A DNA stretch of 64,000 nt from Labrenzia sp. R4_2 (GTDB lineage: Bacteria > Pseudomonadota > Alphaproteobacteria > Rhizobiales > Stappiaceae), in the NCBI RefSeq assembly GCF_017743865.1, contig NZ_JAGHRJ010000001.1:248001-312000 (forward strand). The letters are read 5' to 3'. The translations under genes and the position numbers were made by a program. The stretch's first letter is position 1. Every line of letters begins with the position of its first letter. The notes under the pieces were generated by a model. It worked only from the letters and a program-made list of their open reading frames with translations, did not search any database and was not told where the DNA came from. Positions 7,977 through 16,845 of the stretch are shown in pieces.

Positions 7977-10474
7977 TCCATGGCCTCCAGCAGCAGTTCC
8001 GACGCGGCCTCCTCCAAAAGGGAATCCATTGCCTCGCCATAGACAGGTTCCTTACCGATTTCAAGAAGGACCGGCACGGCGAGTGGAGACACGTGCTCCA
8101 AAGCAGTATGCGTGATTCGTCCGCGAATTCTGGCCAGAAGATCGCCCAATCTTGAGATATCCAAAAGTCCTTCTGCGGCATCGTTCCAGGTGGCCTGCAG
8201 CAGAATGTGATCCGGTTCGTGACTTCGAAGAACATCGTAGATGAGATCCGTCGAAACGGTCACTTGTCGGCCGGATTTCTCCTGGCCCGGATGGCGGCGT
8301 TCAATCAAACCGGCAATCACGGCGCAATTGCGGAATGTCCGCTTCATCAGGCTGGACTCGGCAAGCCAGGCATCAAGGTCATCCCCGAGGATGTCTTGAT
8401 CAAAAAGCTCCTGTAGCGGGATCTTTCCGGAGGAAAACAGAAGCGACAGATCGCCAAGCCCCCAGATGGCCAGGGCATAGTCGTTGGCGACAAACCCCAT
8501 TGGCCGGGCGCCCATCCGCTCCAGACGTTTGGTAAGCAGCATTCCAAGTGTTTGGTGCGCGAGCCGTCCCTCGAACGGATAACAGATCAGGTAATGCTTG
8601 TTGGACCGTGGGAAGGTCTCTACCAGAAGACCGTCGCGGCTCGGCAGGACGGACTTGTCCTGTTGGATTTCAAGCCAGTCACGGACTTGACCGGGCAAGG
8701 CTTTCCAGGTGTCCGGAGCTGCAAGCATCGCACGCACGCTCTCCGCCAGATAGGTGGAGAGCGGGAACTTCCCGCCCATGTAGGATGGGATCATCGGATT
8801 GTCGGTCTGCGCGCGGGAGACATAGGCTTCATTCTCCCGAAGCCCTTCGAACCTCAGAACTTCCCCGCCGAAGATGAAGGTATCGCCCGGGGCCATTTGC
8901 TCGATGAAATACTCTTCGATCTCGCCAAGCACCCGTCCGCCACGGCCAATTGGTGTCCGGCGCCCGGCCGCCTTTGATTTGACGAGCCGCACTTTCAGCA
9001 TTGGTGCTTCGACGATCGTGCCGACATTCAACCGGTATTGCTGGGCAATCTTCGGGTGGGCGATCCGCCAAAGACCATCCTTGCCTTTCCGAAGCTTGGC
9101 ATATTGCTCGTAAGACTTCAGCGCATAGCCGCCGGTTGCAACGAAATCGAGGACCTTTTCAAAGGTTTCCCACTCCAGCCATCGGTAGGTCTCTGACGAG
9201 CGGATTTCGTCAAAGGCCAGTGCCGGATCAAGGGGATCGGCGCAGGCCAAGCCAAGCAGGTGCTGGGCCAGCACATCCAGCGCGCCTTTTCGGAGCGGCG
9301 GTGTGTCTTGGTCGCCTTTTTTGGAAGCTGCGAGTGCGGCTTGGCACTCCAGAACCTCGAACCGGTTGGCTGGGATCAGGACCGCCTTGGACGGCTCGTC
9401 CATGCGGTGATTGGCCCGGCCGATCCGTTGGGCGAGACGGCTGGCGCCCTTGGGTGCGCCGATGTTAATCACCAGATCGATGTCGCCCCAGTCGATCCCC
9501 ATGTCGAGAGAGGAGGTGGCAACCACCGCCCGCAACTGGCCGGAGGCCATGGCCGCCTCGACCTTGCGCCGCTGACCGACATCCAGGGATCCATGATGAA
9601 GAGCAATGGGCAGCGTGTCTTCGTTGATCCGCCAAAGCTCCTGAAAGACGGCTTCCGCCTGGCTGCGGGTGTTGACGAAGAGCAACGAGACGCTGTGCTG
9701 TTTGATCAGCTGATAGATGTCACCCATGGCATAGCGGCATGAGTGACCCGACCAGGGCAAGCGTTCTTCCGATTCCAAAATGGAGATATCCGGCTTAGCC
9801 CCGCCCTTGACCTCCACCAAGGAGGACAGGGCCCGGGAGCCGTCCAGCGGTTGGCCGACCAGATAAGCGCGCAGGTCATTGGGTTCTGCGACGGTTGCCG
9901 ACAAACCAATCGTCCGCATCTCAGGCGCCAGTTGCCGCAGGCGCGCAAGGCCAAGCGCCAAGAGATCGCCGCGCTTGGACGTCACGAGTGCGTGGAGTTC
10001 GTCGAGGATGACTGTCCTCAGCGACGAGAATAGCTTTTCGGAAGCTGGATCTGACAAGAGCAGTGCGATCTGCTCCGGGGTGGTTAGCAGGATATCCGGC
10101 GGGTTTGTCTTTTGCCGCTGCCGCTTGTGGGATGGTGTGTCGCCGGTCCGGGTCTCGATGCGAAACGGCAGGCCCATTTCAGAAACAGGTGTTTCGAGGT
10201 TCCGGGCGATATCGACGGCGAGTGCTTTCAGCGGAGAGATGTAGAGCGTGTGTATGCGACTTGGCTGGCCAGGCTTGCGCTTGCCGCGGTCTTCCAGTTC
10301 CACAAGGCTTGGCAGAAACCCGGCAAGCGTCTTGCCCGCACCTGTCGGGGCAATCAGCAATGTGCTTTGTCCACGGCGCAGATGTTCGACCAGTTGCATC
10401 TGGTGCGCGCGCGGGCTCCAGCCGCGGGATGAAAACCAATTCTGAAATCTGTTAGGAAGAAGCGCTGCGTCCAT
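7973..10474 (-). CDS. Ligase-associated DNA damage response DEXH box helicase
   Basis: An 833-residue superfamily 2 helicase of the Lhr-like type (TIGR04121). Motifs: Walker A APTGAGKT at 42-49, DELH box near 158-161, SAT motif (GLSATV), and motif VI (QRIGRANHR). The C-terminal half is the long Lhr-type extension. It forms an operon with pdeM downstream and is divergent from the exonuclease gene across about 77 bases, a shared promoter region. The family is linked to repair of DNA ends together with the ATP-dependent ligase found here at 19.3 kb. Confidence 0.92.
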   Translation of the reverse strand: MDAALLPNRFQNWFSSRGWSPRAHQMQLVEHLRRGQSTLLIAPTGAGKTLAGFLPSLVELEDRGKRKPGQPSRIHTLYISPLKALAVDIARNLETPVSEMGLPFRIETRTGDTPSHKRQRQKTNPPDILLTTPEQIALLLSDPASEKLFSSLRTVILDELHALVTSKRGDLLALGLARLRQLAPEMRTIGLSATVAEPNDLRAYLVGQPLDGSRALSSLVEVKGGAKPDISILESEERLPWSGHSCRYAMGDIYQLIKQHSVSLLFVNTRSQAEAVFQELWRINEDTLPIALHHGSLDVGQRRKVEAAMASGQLRAVVATSSLDMGIDWGDIDLVINIGAPKGASRLAQRIGRANHRMDEPSKAVLIPANRFEVLECQAALAASKKGDQDTPPLRKGALDVLAQHLLGLACADPLDPALAFDEIRSSETYRWLEWETFEKVLDFVATGGYALKSYEQYAKLRKGKDGLWRIAHPKIAQQYRLNVGTIVEAPMLKVRLVKSKAAGRRTPIGRGGRVLGEIEEYFIEQMAPGDTFIFGGEVLRFEGLRENEAYVSRAQTDNPMIPSYMGGKFPLSTYLAESVRAMLAAPDTWKALPGQVRDWLEIQQDKSVLPSRDGLLVETFPRSNKHYLICYPFEGRLAHQTLGMLLTKRLERMGARPMGFVANDYALAIWGLGDLSLLFSSGKIPLQELFDQDILGDDLDAWLAESSLMKRTFRNCAVIAGLIERRHPGQEKSGRQVTVSTDLIYDVLRSHEPDHILLQATWNDAAEGLLDISRLGDLLARIRGRITHTALEHVSPLAVPVLLEIGKEPVYGEAMDSLLEEAASELLLEAME

Positions 10475-10551
10475 ATCGACCGTTTTAGGGAGTGTCGCAT
10501 GAAATTGCGAGGGCGCTGGTCTTTCAAAATACGCGGCCTATAGTCCCGTTC

Positions 10552-11586
10552 ATGAGCGAGCTCCTGACCCTCACGTCCGAAGGCCTCTATTGCCCGGAGG
10601 CAAAAGCCCATATCGACCCGGTCCGTCCAGTCGAAAAGGCGATTATAACGCATGGTCATGCCGATCATGCACGGGCTGGGCATGGCGCGGTGCTCGCAAC
10701 CGGGCAGACCCTGGACATTATGGCGATCCGGTACGGCAGCGACTTTTGCGGTCAGGCACAGGCCATCGGATATGGCGAGCAGCTGAACGTCGGCGGCGTC
10801 AACGTTTCACTGCACCCGGCAGGCCACGTGCTCGGATCAGCGCAGGTGCTGCTCGCAGCACAGGGGGAGCGCACGGTAGTGTCCGGCGATTACAAACGGC
10901 AGGCCGATCTGACATGTGCGCCGTTCGAGCTGGTGCCATGCGATACATTCGTAACTGAAGCCACATTTGGCCTGCCGGTTTTCCGCCATCCACCGGCGCA
11001 GCAGGAAGTCGCCAAGCTTTTGACGTCTCTGGAGCTGTTTTCAGGTCAGACGCATCTGGTTGGGGCTTACGCGCTTGGTAAGGCGCAACGGGTGATCGCA
11101 GAACTCCGGGCAGCTGGATATTCAAGGACCATCTATCTGCACGGCGCGCTGGAAAAGCTTTGCGCCTACTACCAGACCCAGGGCGTGGATCTTGGGCCCT
11201 TGGAACTTGTTGGGCGCCGCGGCAAGGAGCTGCAGGGCGAAATTGTCATGTGTCCACCTGGGCAGCTGAGTGATCGCTGGTCCCGGCGGTTTGGCGATCC
11301 GGTTGCCGCGATGGCGTCAGGCTGGATGCGGGTGCGTGCAAGAGCGCGACAGCGAGGGGCGGAACTGCCACTGATCCTGTCGGACCATGCGGACTGGGAC
11401 GATCTCTGCCGGACCATCCTGGAAACCGGGGCCGAGCGGATCTGGGTGACACATGGAGCGGAAGAAGCTCTTGTGCATTGGTGCGAATTGAATGGACGAA
11501 AGGCCCGTCCCCTCAATATGATAGGCTATGATGACGGCGAGGGGGCAGACGATACCCAACTGGCAGCAGTTGCGGATGCTTCCTGA
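10552..11586 (+). CDS. Ligase-associated DNA damage response exonuclease
   Basis: A 344-residue metallo-beta-lactamase/beta-CASP type nuclease (TIGR04122). Zn motifs: HGHADH at 34-39, H92 in the PAGH motif, D113 in SGDY, and a late DHADW motif. The open frame reaches a GTG at 10492, but relatives begin like the ATG at 10552 (MSELLTLT), so that start is used. It is divergent from the helicase-pdeM operon and probably acts with them in processing damaged DNA ends before ligation. Confidence 0.9.
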   Translation: MSELLTLTSEGLYCPEAKAHIDPVRPVEKAIITHGHADHARAGHGAVLATGQTLDIMAIRYGSDFCGQAQAIGYGEQLNVGGVNVSLHPAGHVLGSAQVLLAAQGERTVVSGDYKRQADLTCAPFELVPCDTFVTEATFGLPVFRHPPAQQEVAKLLTSLELFSGQTHLVGAYALGKAQRVIAELRAAGYSRTIYLHGALEKLCAYYQTQGVDLGPLELVGRRGKELQGEIVMCPPGQLSDRWSRRFGDPVAAMASGWMRVRARARQRGAELPLILSDHADWDDLCRTILETGAERIWVTHGAEEALVHWCELNGRKARPLNMIGYDDGEGADDTQLAAVADAS

Positions 11587-11617
11587 TCCGTGAAGAGCCG
11601 GAGTGCAGGAGGCAGGC

Positions 11618-12055
11618 ATGGCAGACAATAGCGACTTCCATCAGGCCGGCGACGAAGACGGCACCATCCAAAACGGCAATGGTGAAGCCGAAGAGGCCAT
11701 CGCACAGCTGTTCGATGACTATCAGGCCGGGTTCAACGATTATGATATGGAGCGGATCTGCGACTGTTTCGCGCTGCCGGCCATCATCTGGCAGCATGAA
11801 AAGGGCCATGTCTTCAACGATGACGAAGAGCTGATCGAGAATATCGAAGCGCTCTTGAAAGCTCTTGAAAAGGAAGGCGTCAGCCATTCCGATTTCCAGG
11901 TGGTGTCCAGCCATGTCAGCGGACCAACGGCGCTTGTGACCCTCGACTGGTCGCAGGAGAGTGCGGACGGCGAGGCCGTTTTTGAATTCACGTGCCACTA
12001 CCAGCTGATCCAGGACGGCCAGGACTGGATGATTGCCGGGATCGTCAACGAATAA
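11618..12055 (+). CDS. NTF2-like (SnoaL-type) protein
   Basis: A 145-residue acidic cytoplasmic protein with the alpha+beta pattern of NTF2/SnoaL-like folds: an N-terminal helix (DYQAGFNDYDMERICD), then strands ending in a QLIQDGQDWMIAG segment typical of the last sheet strands. No catalytic residues are recognised. The ATG at 11618 follows AGGAGGCA, a strong ribosome binding site, and replaces the GTG at 11603. Function unknown. It may be co-transcribed with the exonuclease gene 31 bases upstream. Confidence 0.7.
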   Translation: MADNSDFHQAGDEDGTIQNGNGEAEEAIAQLFDDYQAGFNDYDMERICDCFALPAIIWQHEKGHVFNDDEELIENIEALLKALEKEGVSHSDFQVVSSHVSGPTALVTLDWSQESADGEAVFEFTCHYQLIQDGQDWMIAGIVNE

Positions 12056-12095
12056 CCCCGCGCACCACTTTGCATTCGATGGATACAGGTTCGTC

Positions 12096-12184
12096 GTCCC
12101 GGCCTTGAGCCGGGACCAAACAGTCCCCATTACCTGATTGATTGACCAAGAGGCCCCGGCGCGAAGGCCGGAGGCTTTGGGCGA
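12096..12184. repeat. REP-like palindromic element
   Basis: Two adjacent imperfect hairpins lie in a gap between genes. The first is gtcccggc-cttga-gccgggac (12096-12116), the form of the GTCCCGG...CCGGGAC palindromes scattered through many alphaproteobacterial chromosomes. The second, about 12153-12178, pairs a gccccggc arm with gccggaggc. No T-run follows, so a simple terminator is less likely. I found no second copy in this window. Confidence 0.45.
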
Positions 12185-12213
12185 TCTGATATACGCTGAA
12201 ATGAAAGACTAAT

Positions 12214-12609
12214 ATGGCAAAGATGATCCACTCGATGATCCGGGTGAGCGATGAAACCCGGTCGGTTGATTTCTATGAAAGAGCCTTTGGACTGAAGGTC
12301 GCCGGGCGCTATCCGTTCGACGGCTTTACCCTGATTTACCTTGCAAATGCGGAAACAGGGTTTGAGCTTGAACTCACCACCAATGCATCCCGCACAGAGC
12401 CTTATGATCATGGTGACGCCTACGGGCATCTGGCCTTTTCGGTCGAGGATATTGACGCCGAACATCAGCGTCTTGCGGGGCTTGGATTGGCGGTTGGGGA
12501 CGTCAAGGATTTCGCTTTTGAGGGCAAAACCTTCGCGCGGTTCTTCTTCCTGGAAGATCCGGACGGCTACAAGATCGAAGTCCTGCAGCGCTTCGGCCGG
12601 TTTCAGTAG
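12214..12609 (+). CDS. Glyoxalase I-like VOC family protein
   Basis: A 131-residue vicinal oxygen chelate protein. The metal ligand pattern of lactoylglutathione lyase is present: H6, a Glu in the GFELEL strand (51 or 53), H72 in GHLAF, and E122 in KIEVL. Length and the PDGYKIE ending match GloA enzymes, which convert the methylglyoxal-glutathione hemithioacetal to lactoylglutathione. GloA itself is likely, but other VOC dioxygenases share the frame, so no symbol is given. Confidence 0.8.
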   Translation: MAKMIHSMIRVSDETRSVDFYERAFGLKVAGRYPFDGFTLIYLANAETGFELELTTNASRTEPYDHGDAYGHLAFSVEDIDAEHQRLAGLGLAVGDVKDFAFEGKTFARFFFLEDPDGYKIEVLQRFGRFQ

Positions 12610-12617
12610 GGTTCCAG

Positions 12618-13250
12618 CTAGCGATTGCGTGCAGGCCCATCAGGGCGTAAGCAGCCCATGATGCTGCCGGTCAGATGGGTCTTCACAAGGTCCGGATCTT
12701 GAACGACCTGACCATCTTTGATTGCGGCGTGCAGCACAGCTGGAATGAGGTTGCGGATGACAAATCCGGCGGTCTTCAGATCTGGCGTGCTGATTTCGTT
12801 TTTTCGGTTTTCCAGGAACTTGGTCGCAGCCAGATCAATCTTTTGATGAAAGCCGTCGGGATCTTCCGAAAGCGTTTGGGCCGGGGTCTGTTCTTCAAAA
12901 GCCGCATTGAGCCGGGGAGCGTTGAGGTGCACCTGGAAATTTGCGTCAACGATCTTCCGGATGGCGTGTGGCAGGGACAGGTGTTCCGATGTTGCCATGG
13001 CCGTTTCAACGGTTTTGAGGACGTGCGCCCGATGCGCAAATCTCAGCTCTAGGATGAGGGCCCCCTTGTTGGGAAAATACTGGTAGAGCGACCCGATGCT
13101 GATCCCGGCGCGCTCGGCGATCATGTTTGTGGTCGCACCGCTGTATCCCTCTTCATCAAAGACCTGAGATGCGGCTTCCAGAATAAAGTCGACCATAAGC
13201 CGCGAGCGTTGCTGCTTTGGGCGCCGTCTGCGCGTTGGGGCCAAGTCCAT
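12618..13250 (-). CDS. TetR/AcrR family transcriptional regulator
   Basis: A 210-residue TetR-type repressor. The N-terminal helix-turn-helix shows the family pattern GATTNMIAERAGISIGSLYQ then YFPNKGAL, and the C-terminal part is helical ligand-binding sequence. The ATG at 13250 opens a basic stretch (RRRRPKQQRS) before the HTH; the longer frame to 13313 adds unlikely hydrophobic residues. It lies divergent from the MipA/OmpV gene across about 250 bases, so it may control that gene as well as itself. Ligand unknown. Confidence 0.85.
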   Translation of the reverse strand: MDLAPTRRRRPKQQRSRLMVDFILEAASQVFDEEGYSGATTNMIAERAGISIGSLYQYFPNKGALILELRFAHRAHVLKTVETAMATSEHLSLPHAIRKIVDANFQVHLNAPRLNAAFEEQTPAQTLSEDPDGFHQKIDLAATKFLENRKNEISTPDLKTAGFVIRNLIPAVLHAAIKDGQVVQDPDLVKTHLTGSIMGCLRPDGPARNR

Positions 13251-13500
13251 AAAAATGCTCCGATGAAAAACAGCTGCCAATAAGATCTGCGGTTGGGTCA
13301 AAAGTGTGACCAAAACGCGAGCTGGTCTGATGCAATGTCTGTTTATAGTTCAGATATGAATGAGAAACGTAAAATAAATCAGATAGATAAATGAGGTTTT
13401 CTGCGGCAATCTGACTGATCACTAATCCGAAAACGCGAGTTTTTCAACAAGCTCCAACGCGTCACCTTCCATGGGCCAGCCAATCCAGAACGGCGGCTCA

Positions 13501-14361
13501 ATGGAGGTTGTGATAGTGCGAGTTTGCTTTGGACGCTCCCCGCGAGCGATTGTGATTGTGGCGATGGTCAGTTGTGCGCCGGCAGTTGTTTACGCAGATG
13601 ACACAGCGCGTGCACGCTCAGATGAAGGGGGAGCGAAAGCTCAAAGTGGCATTCATGGAATACTGGCGGTTGGCGTGGCCGCAGAACCTGAATTTGAGGG
13701 CGCTGCCGAGTACCTTCCGATCCCCCAGGCTTATGCGCACATCACTGCCTTTGGATTAGGTCTGGAAATTGAGGGGCCGGAGGCCCGGCTGAACCTGCGG
13801 CCACACGCGGCTTTTCAGTTCGGTCCGGCCGTTGAGTACCGGATGGGCCGGGACAATGTGGCAAATGAGGTGATCGACCGTTTGGACGCAATCGACGGCG
13901 CCTTCGAAGCAGGTGGATTTGTCACCTATCAATTCAAGTCCTTGATGGCGCAATCGGATGTTTTTGAAGTCTCGGCCGAGTTGATGACGGATGTTTCTGG
14001 CGTTCATGAAGGCGTAATCGGCAAGGTGCGGGCTGGGTATTGGGTCGCGCCCAGAGAGCGGCTGCGGGTTGGGCTTGAGACCGAAGTCGGTTTTGCGACG
14101 GATAATTACATGAACACCTATTTTGGGGTGTCAGAAGCGGGTTCGGCCCGCTCGGGACTTGCTGCTTACACCGCTGAAGGCGGGGTCAAGGACATTGGTG
14201 TTCAGGCGACGATGACCTACCAGCTCACAGACCGTTGGGGGCTGGTCGGCCGGGCGTCCTATACGCGCCTTCTGGGGGACGCTGCGGACAGTCCCATCGT
14301 CAAGGACGAAGGGTCGGCAGACCAGTTCCGAGGTGGCGTCGGCCTGTCGTTCAGGTTTTAG
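13501..14361 (+). CDS. MipA/OmpV family outer membrane protein
   Basis: A 286-residue protein with a signal peptide (hydrophobic stretch about 10-30, ending AVVYA-DD) and alternating beta strands ending in an aromatic C-terminal residue (FRF). This is the usual sign of an outer membrane barrel, and the pattern matches MipA/OmpV. An ATG at 13471 is also in frame; 13501 gives a normal signal peptide. A strong bidirectional hairpin follows the stop. Role in envelope structure or small-molecule passage is only inferred. Confidence 0.75.
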   Translation: MEVVIVRVCFGRSPRAIVIVAMVSCAPAVVYADDTARARSDEGGAKAQSGIHGILAVGVAAEPEFEGAAEYLPIPQAYAHITAFGLGLEIEGPEARLNLRPHAAFQFGPAVEYRMGRDNVANEVIDRLDAIDGAFEAGGFVTYQFKSLMAQSDVFEVSAELMTDVSGVHEGVIGKVRAGYWVAPRERLRVGLETEVGFATDNYMNTYFGVSEAGSARSGLAAYTAEGGVKDIGVQATMTYQLTDRWGLVGRASYTRLLGDAADSPIVKDEGSADQFRGGVGLSFRF

Positions 14362-14388
14362 GTTTTGGTTTGATCGTAAGAGAAAAAG

Positions 14389-14420
14389 AAAGGCCCGCTG
14401 ATACAGCGGGCCTTTGGTTT
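14389..14420. terminator. Bidirectional intrinsic terminator
   Basis: The hairpin aaaggcccgctg-atac-agcgggccttt has T-rich sequence on the plus side and an A-rich run (T-rich on minus) on the other. It sits exactly between the convergent MipA/OmpV and RNA helicase genes and can end transcription from both. Confidence 0.9.
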
Positions 14421-16537
14421 TACTTTGCCCGGTCCGCTTTGCGCTGGGCGCGGGACGGCTTGTTTTTCTTCGGAGCTTTTTTCTTTGCGCCAAATGGTTT
14501 GGCGCCAGCCTTTGGCTTGCCCTTGCGCGGCGCATCGCCATCAGAATCGCGCGGTTTGCGAGCCTTGCGTGGTGCTTCGCCGTCATTGGCGAGGGCTTTC
14601 ATATCCAGCGGTTCGTAGGCTGGATGATGAGGGGCCGCATCGTCATCATCGCGGCGGCGTTTCTTGCCACGCGGGGCGTCGAAGTCACGCTTCGGTCCGC
14701 GCTTTGGCTTCAGCGTGTCTTCGCGGCCCATGTCTTCGTAGTCGGGCGCATCGCCGCGGCGCGGGCGCCGGTTTTGATAGCCGCCCCGGTCTCCCCGATC
14801 GCCCCGGTCACCTCTGTCACCGCGATCCCTCGGGCCACGATCCCGGTCACCGCGACCACGATTGCCGCCGCCGCGGAAGTTGTCTTCCTTCGGCGGTTGC
14901 GGCATCTGACCGCCGCGCGCATCCAGCAACTTGATGGTGACGTTTTCCTCACCCGTGCCTTCACGCTTGACGGTGCTGTTAAAGCGTTCGCCATGCTTGC
15001 CGGAGATCTCGAAATAGAGCTCGTTCTGGAAAATCTTGATCGCGCCGACTTCCTTCTTGGTCACGTGACCAGCCCGGCAAATCAGTGGTAGGATCCACCG
15101 CGGTTCGGCGCGCTGGCGGTGGCCGAGCGACAGCGAGAACCAGACGCCATCATCGAAATTGTTTTTGATTTCGGCGCTGCGGCCTCCACGGGACCCGGCA
15201 TCACGGCCCTGCAATGCGGTCTCGTTCAACTCCGAAACATCTTCAGGCGCGGGCAGACGGGACTGGCGGAGCTTGACGAAGGCGGCAGCCAGTTGTTCCG
15301 GGCTGTGCAGCGCCAGAAGCTCCGTGGCGATGGCGCGCTGTTCGTCTTCCAGCTCTGCGGTCAAAACAGGATCTGCCAGCAGGCGTTCCTTGTCCTTTGC
15401 CCAGATCTCGTCGGCGGTCGGTGCGCCCGTCCAGGTCGCTTTGATGCCGGCAAAGTGCATCGTGCGTTCGGCCTGGCGGCGGCGGGGGAAGGGAACCATC
15501 AGCACACAGGTGCCTTTGCGCCCGGCGCGCCCGGTCCGGCCCGACCGGTGCAAGAGCGCTGCCTTGCCGGTCGGCAGGTCCGCATGGATCACCAGATCAA
15601 GGTTCGGCAAGTCGATGCCGCGCGCGGCAACGTCGGTCGCAACACACACGCGGGCCGTGCCGTTCTTCATGGCAGTCAATGCAGCGGTGCGTTGCTCCTG
15701 GCTGAGTTCGCCGGAGAGCGACACGATCGCAAACCCCCTGTTCGCGAGGCGGGCGGTCAAACGGCTGACGCCTTCGCGCGTGGCGCAGAAGACGATTGCC
15801 TTTTCAGCTTCATGCAGGCGCAGCACATTGATGATCGCGTTTTCACGCTCATTCGGTGCGACCGGATGGGCAACATAATCGATGTCGCCGTGTTGTTCGC
15901 GGGCATTGATTGTCGACAGGCGGACCGCGTCTTTCTGGAAGCGCTTCGCGAGTTCGGCAATCGGTTTCGGCACCGTTGCGGAGAACATCAAGGTCCGGCG
16001 CTCTTCCGGCGCGGCGTCCAGAATAAATTCGAGATCTTCGCGGAAGCCCATGTCGAGCATTTCATCGGCTTCATCGAGCACAACAGCGCTGAGTTCGGAA
16101 AGGTCCAACGCGCCACGTTCAATGTGATCGCGCAAGCGGCCGGGCGTTCCGACAACAATGTGTGCACCGCGGTCCAGTGTGCGCCGCTCCATGCGCGGGT
16201 CCATGCCCCCCACACAAGACGCGGTCACCGCGCCGGCTTCGCCATAAAGCCAGGTCAGCTCTTCCTTGACCTGCAGCGCCAGTTCGCGGGTCGGGGCGAT
16301 GGCGAGGGCGATCGGCGCACCAGGCTTTCCAAGCGTTTCTTCTTCGCCCAAAATGGTTGAGGCGAGCGCGAGGCCAAAGGCAACGGTCTTGCCAGAGCCG
16401 GTCTGCGCGGACACAAGAAGGTCGGCGTCGGCAGGCGCTTCGGTCAGAACACTTTCTTGAACGGGAGTGAGGCTTTCATAGCCACGTTTCGCCAGCGCGG
16501 CTTTCAGCGCCGGGGCGAGCGACATCAATTCGGTCAT
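14420..16537 (-). CDS. DEAD-box ATP-dependent RNA helicase
   Basis: A 705-residue DEAD-box helicase of the DeaD/CsdA type. Walker A SAQTGSGKT (about 43-51), DEAD at 155-158, SAT motif, and RTGRAGRKG motif VI are all intact. A DbpA-type RNA-binding domain lies about 480-550. It is followed by a low-complexity Arg/Gly/Asp tail with tandem RGD/GDR triplets (about 580-610) and a basic Lys/Arg-rich end, features that bind structured RNA. The open frame extends to 16657, but the ATG at 16537 begins the conserved N-terminus (MTELMSLAPAL). Likely role: ribosome assembly or mRNA remodelling at low temperature. Confidence 0.9.
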   Translation of the reverse strand: MTELMSLAPALKAALAKRGYESLTPVQESVLTEAPADADLLVSAQTGSGKTVAFGLALASTILGEEETLGKPGAPIALAIAPTRELALQVKEELTWLYGEAGAVTASCVGGMDPRMERRTLDRGAHIVVGTPGRLRDHIERGALDLSELSAVVLDEADEMLDMGFREDLEFILDAAPEERRTLMFSATVPKPIAELAKRFQKDAVRLSTINAREQHGDIDYVAHPVAPNERENAIINVLRLHEAEKAIVFCATREGVSRLTARLANRGFAIVSLSGELSQEQRTAALTAMKNGTARVCVATDVAARGIDLPNLDLVIHADLPTGKAALLHRSGRTGRAGRKGTCVLMVPFPRRRQAERTMHFAGIKATWTGAPTADEIWAKDKERLLADPVLTAELEDEQRAIATELLALHSPEQLAAAFVKLRQSRLPAPEDVSELNETALQGRDAGSRGGRSAEIKNNFDDGVWFSLSLGHRQRAEPRWILPLICRAGHVTKKEVGAIKIFQNELYFEISGKHGERFNSTVKREGTGEENVTIKLLDARGGQMPQPPKEDNFRGGGNRGRGDRDRGPRDRGDRGDRGDRGDRGGYQNRRPRRGDAPDYEDMGREDTLKPKRGPKRDFDAPRGKKRRRDDDDAAPHHPAYEPLDMKALANDGEAPRKARKPRDSDGDAPRKGKPKAGAKPFGAKKKAPKKNKPSRAQRKADRAK

Positions 16538-16845
16538 TGGATTCTTTCGACTGCTCCGGATCACCTGCGTGCCAATCAGCAGTCTACCGGATCGGGCCAT
16601 CACCATGCAGGCCCTTGTGGGTCGCGGCTTATACAGGCTTATCGCAGTGACGTCCACCAGAAAGAAATGCTCATATTTTGAGCGATATTGTCAGTATTGG
16701 CCGTATTTGAAAAATCGCTTCTTTCGCATCCATGTAATTAATACCGATAGTATAAAGATGTAGGGAATAACATCTTTGGGTATATGTAAATTTTTAACCT
16801 GCCTCTGCGTTAAATTTGCATGACAGAATTTCGTTGGGGTTTGGG
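16538..16845. other. AT-rich gap between divergent helicase and chemoreceptor genes
   Basis: A 308-base divergent intergenic region, markedly AT-rich from about 16670. It must hold promoters for both genes. I see no convincing ORF or strong hairpin in it. Confidence 0.5.

Noticed and set aside
14760..14850. Tandem short repeats that could look like a repeat array
   Set aside because: They encode the Arg-Gly-Asp triplets of the RNA helicase tail; there is no spacer structure as in CRISPR.
15119..16360. 413-codon plus-strand frame opposite the RNA helicase
   Set aside because: The minus frame has every DEAD-box motif; the plus translation is Arg/Gly/Gln-rich with no recognisable domain.
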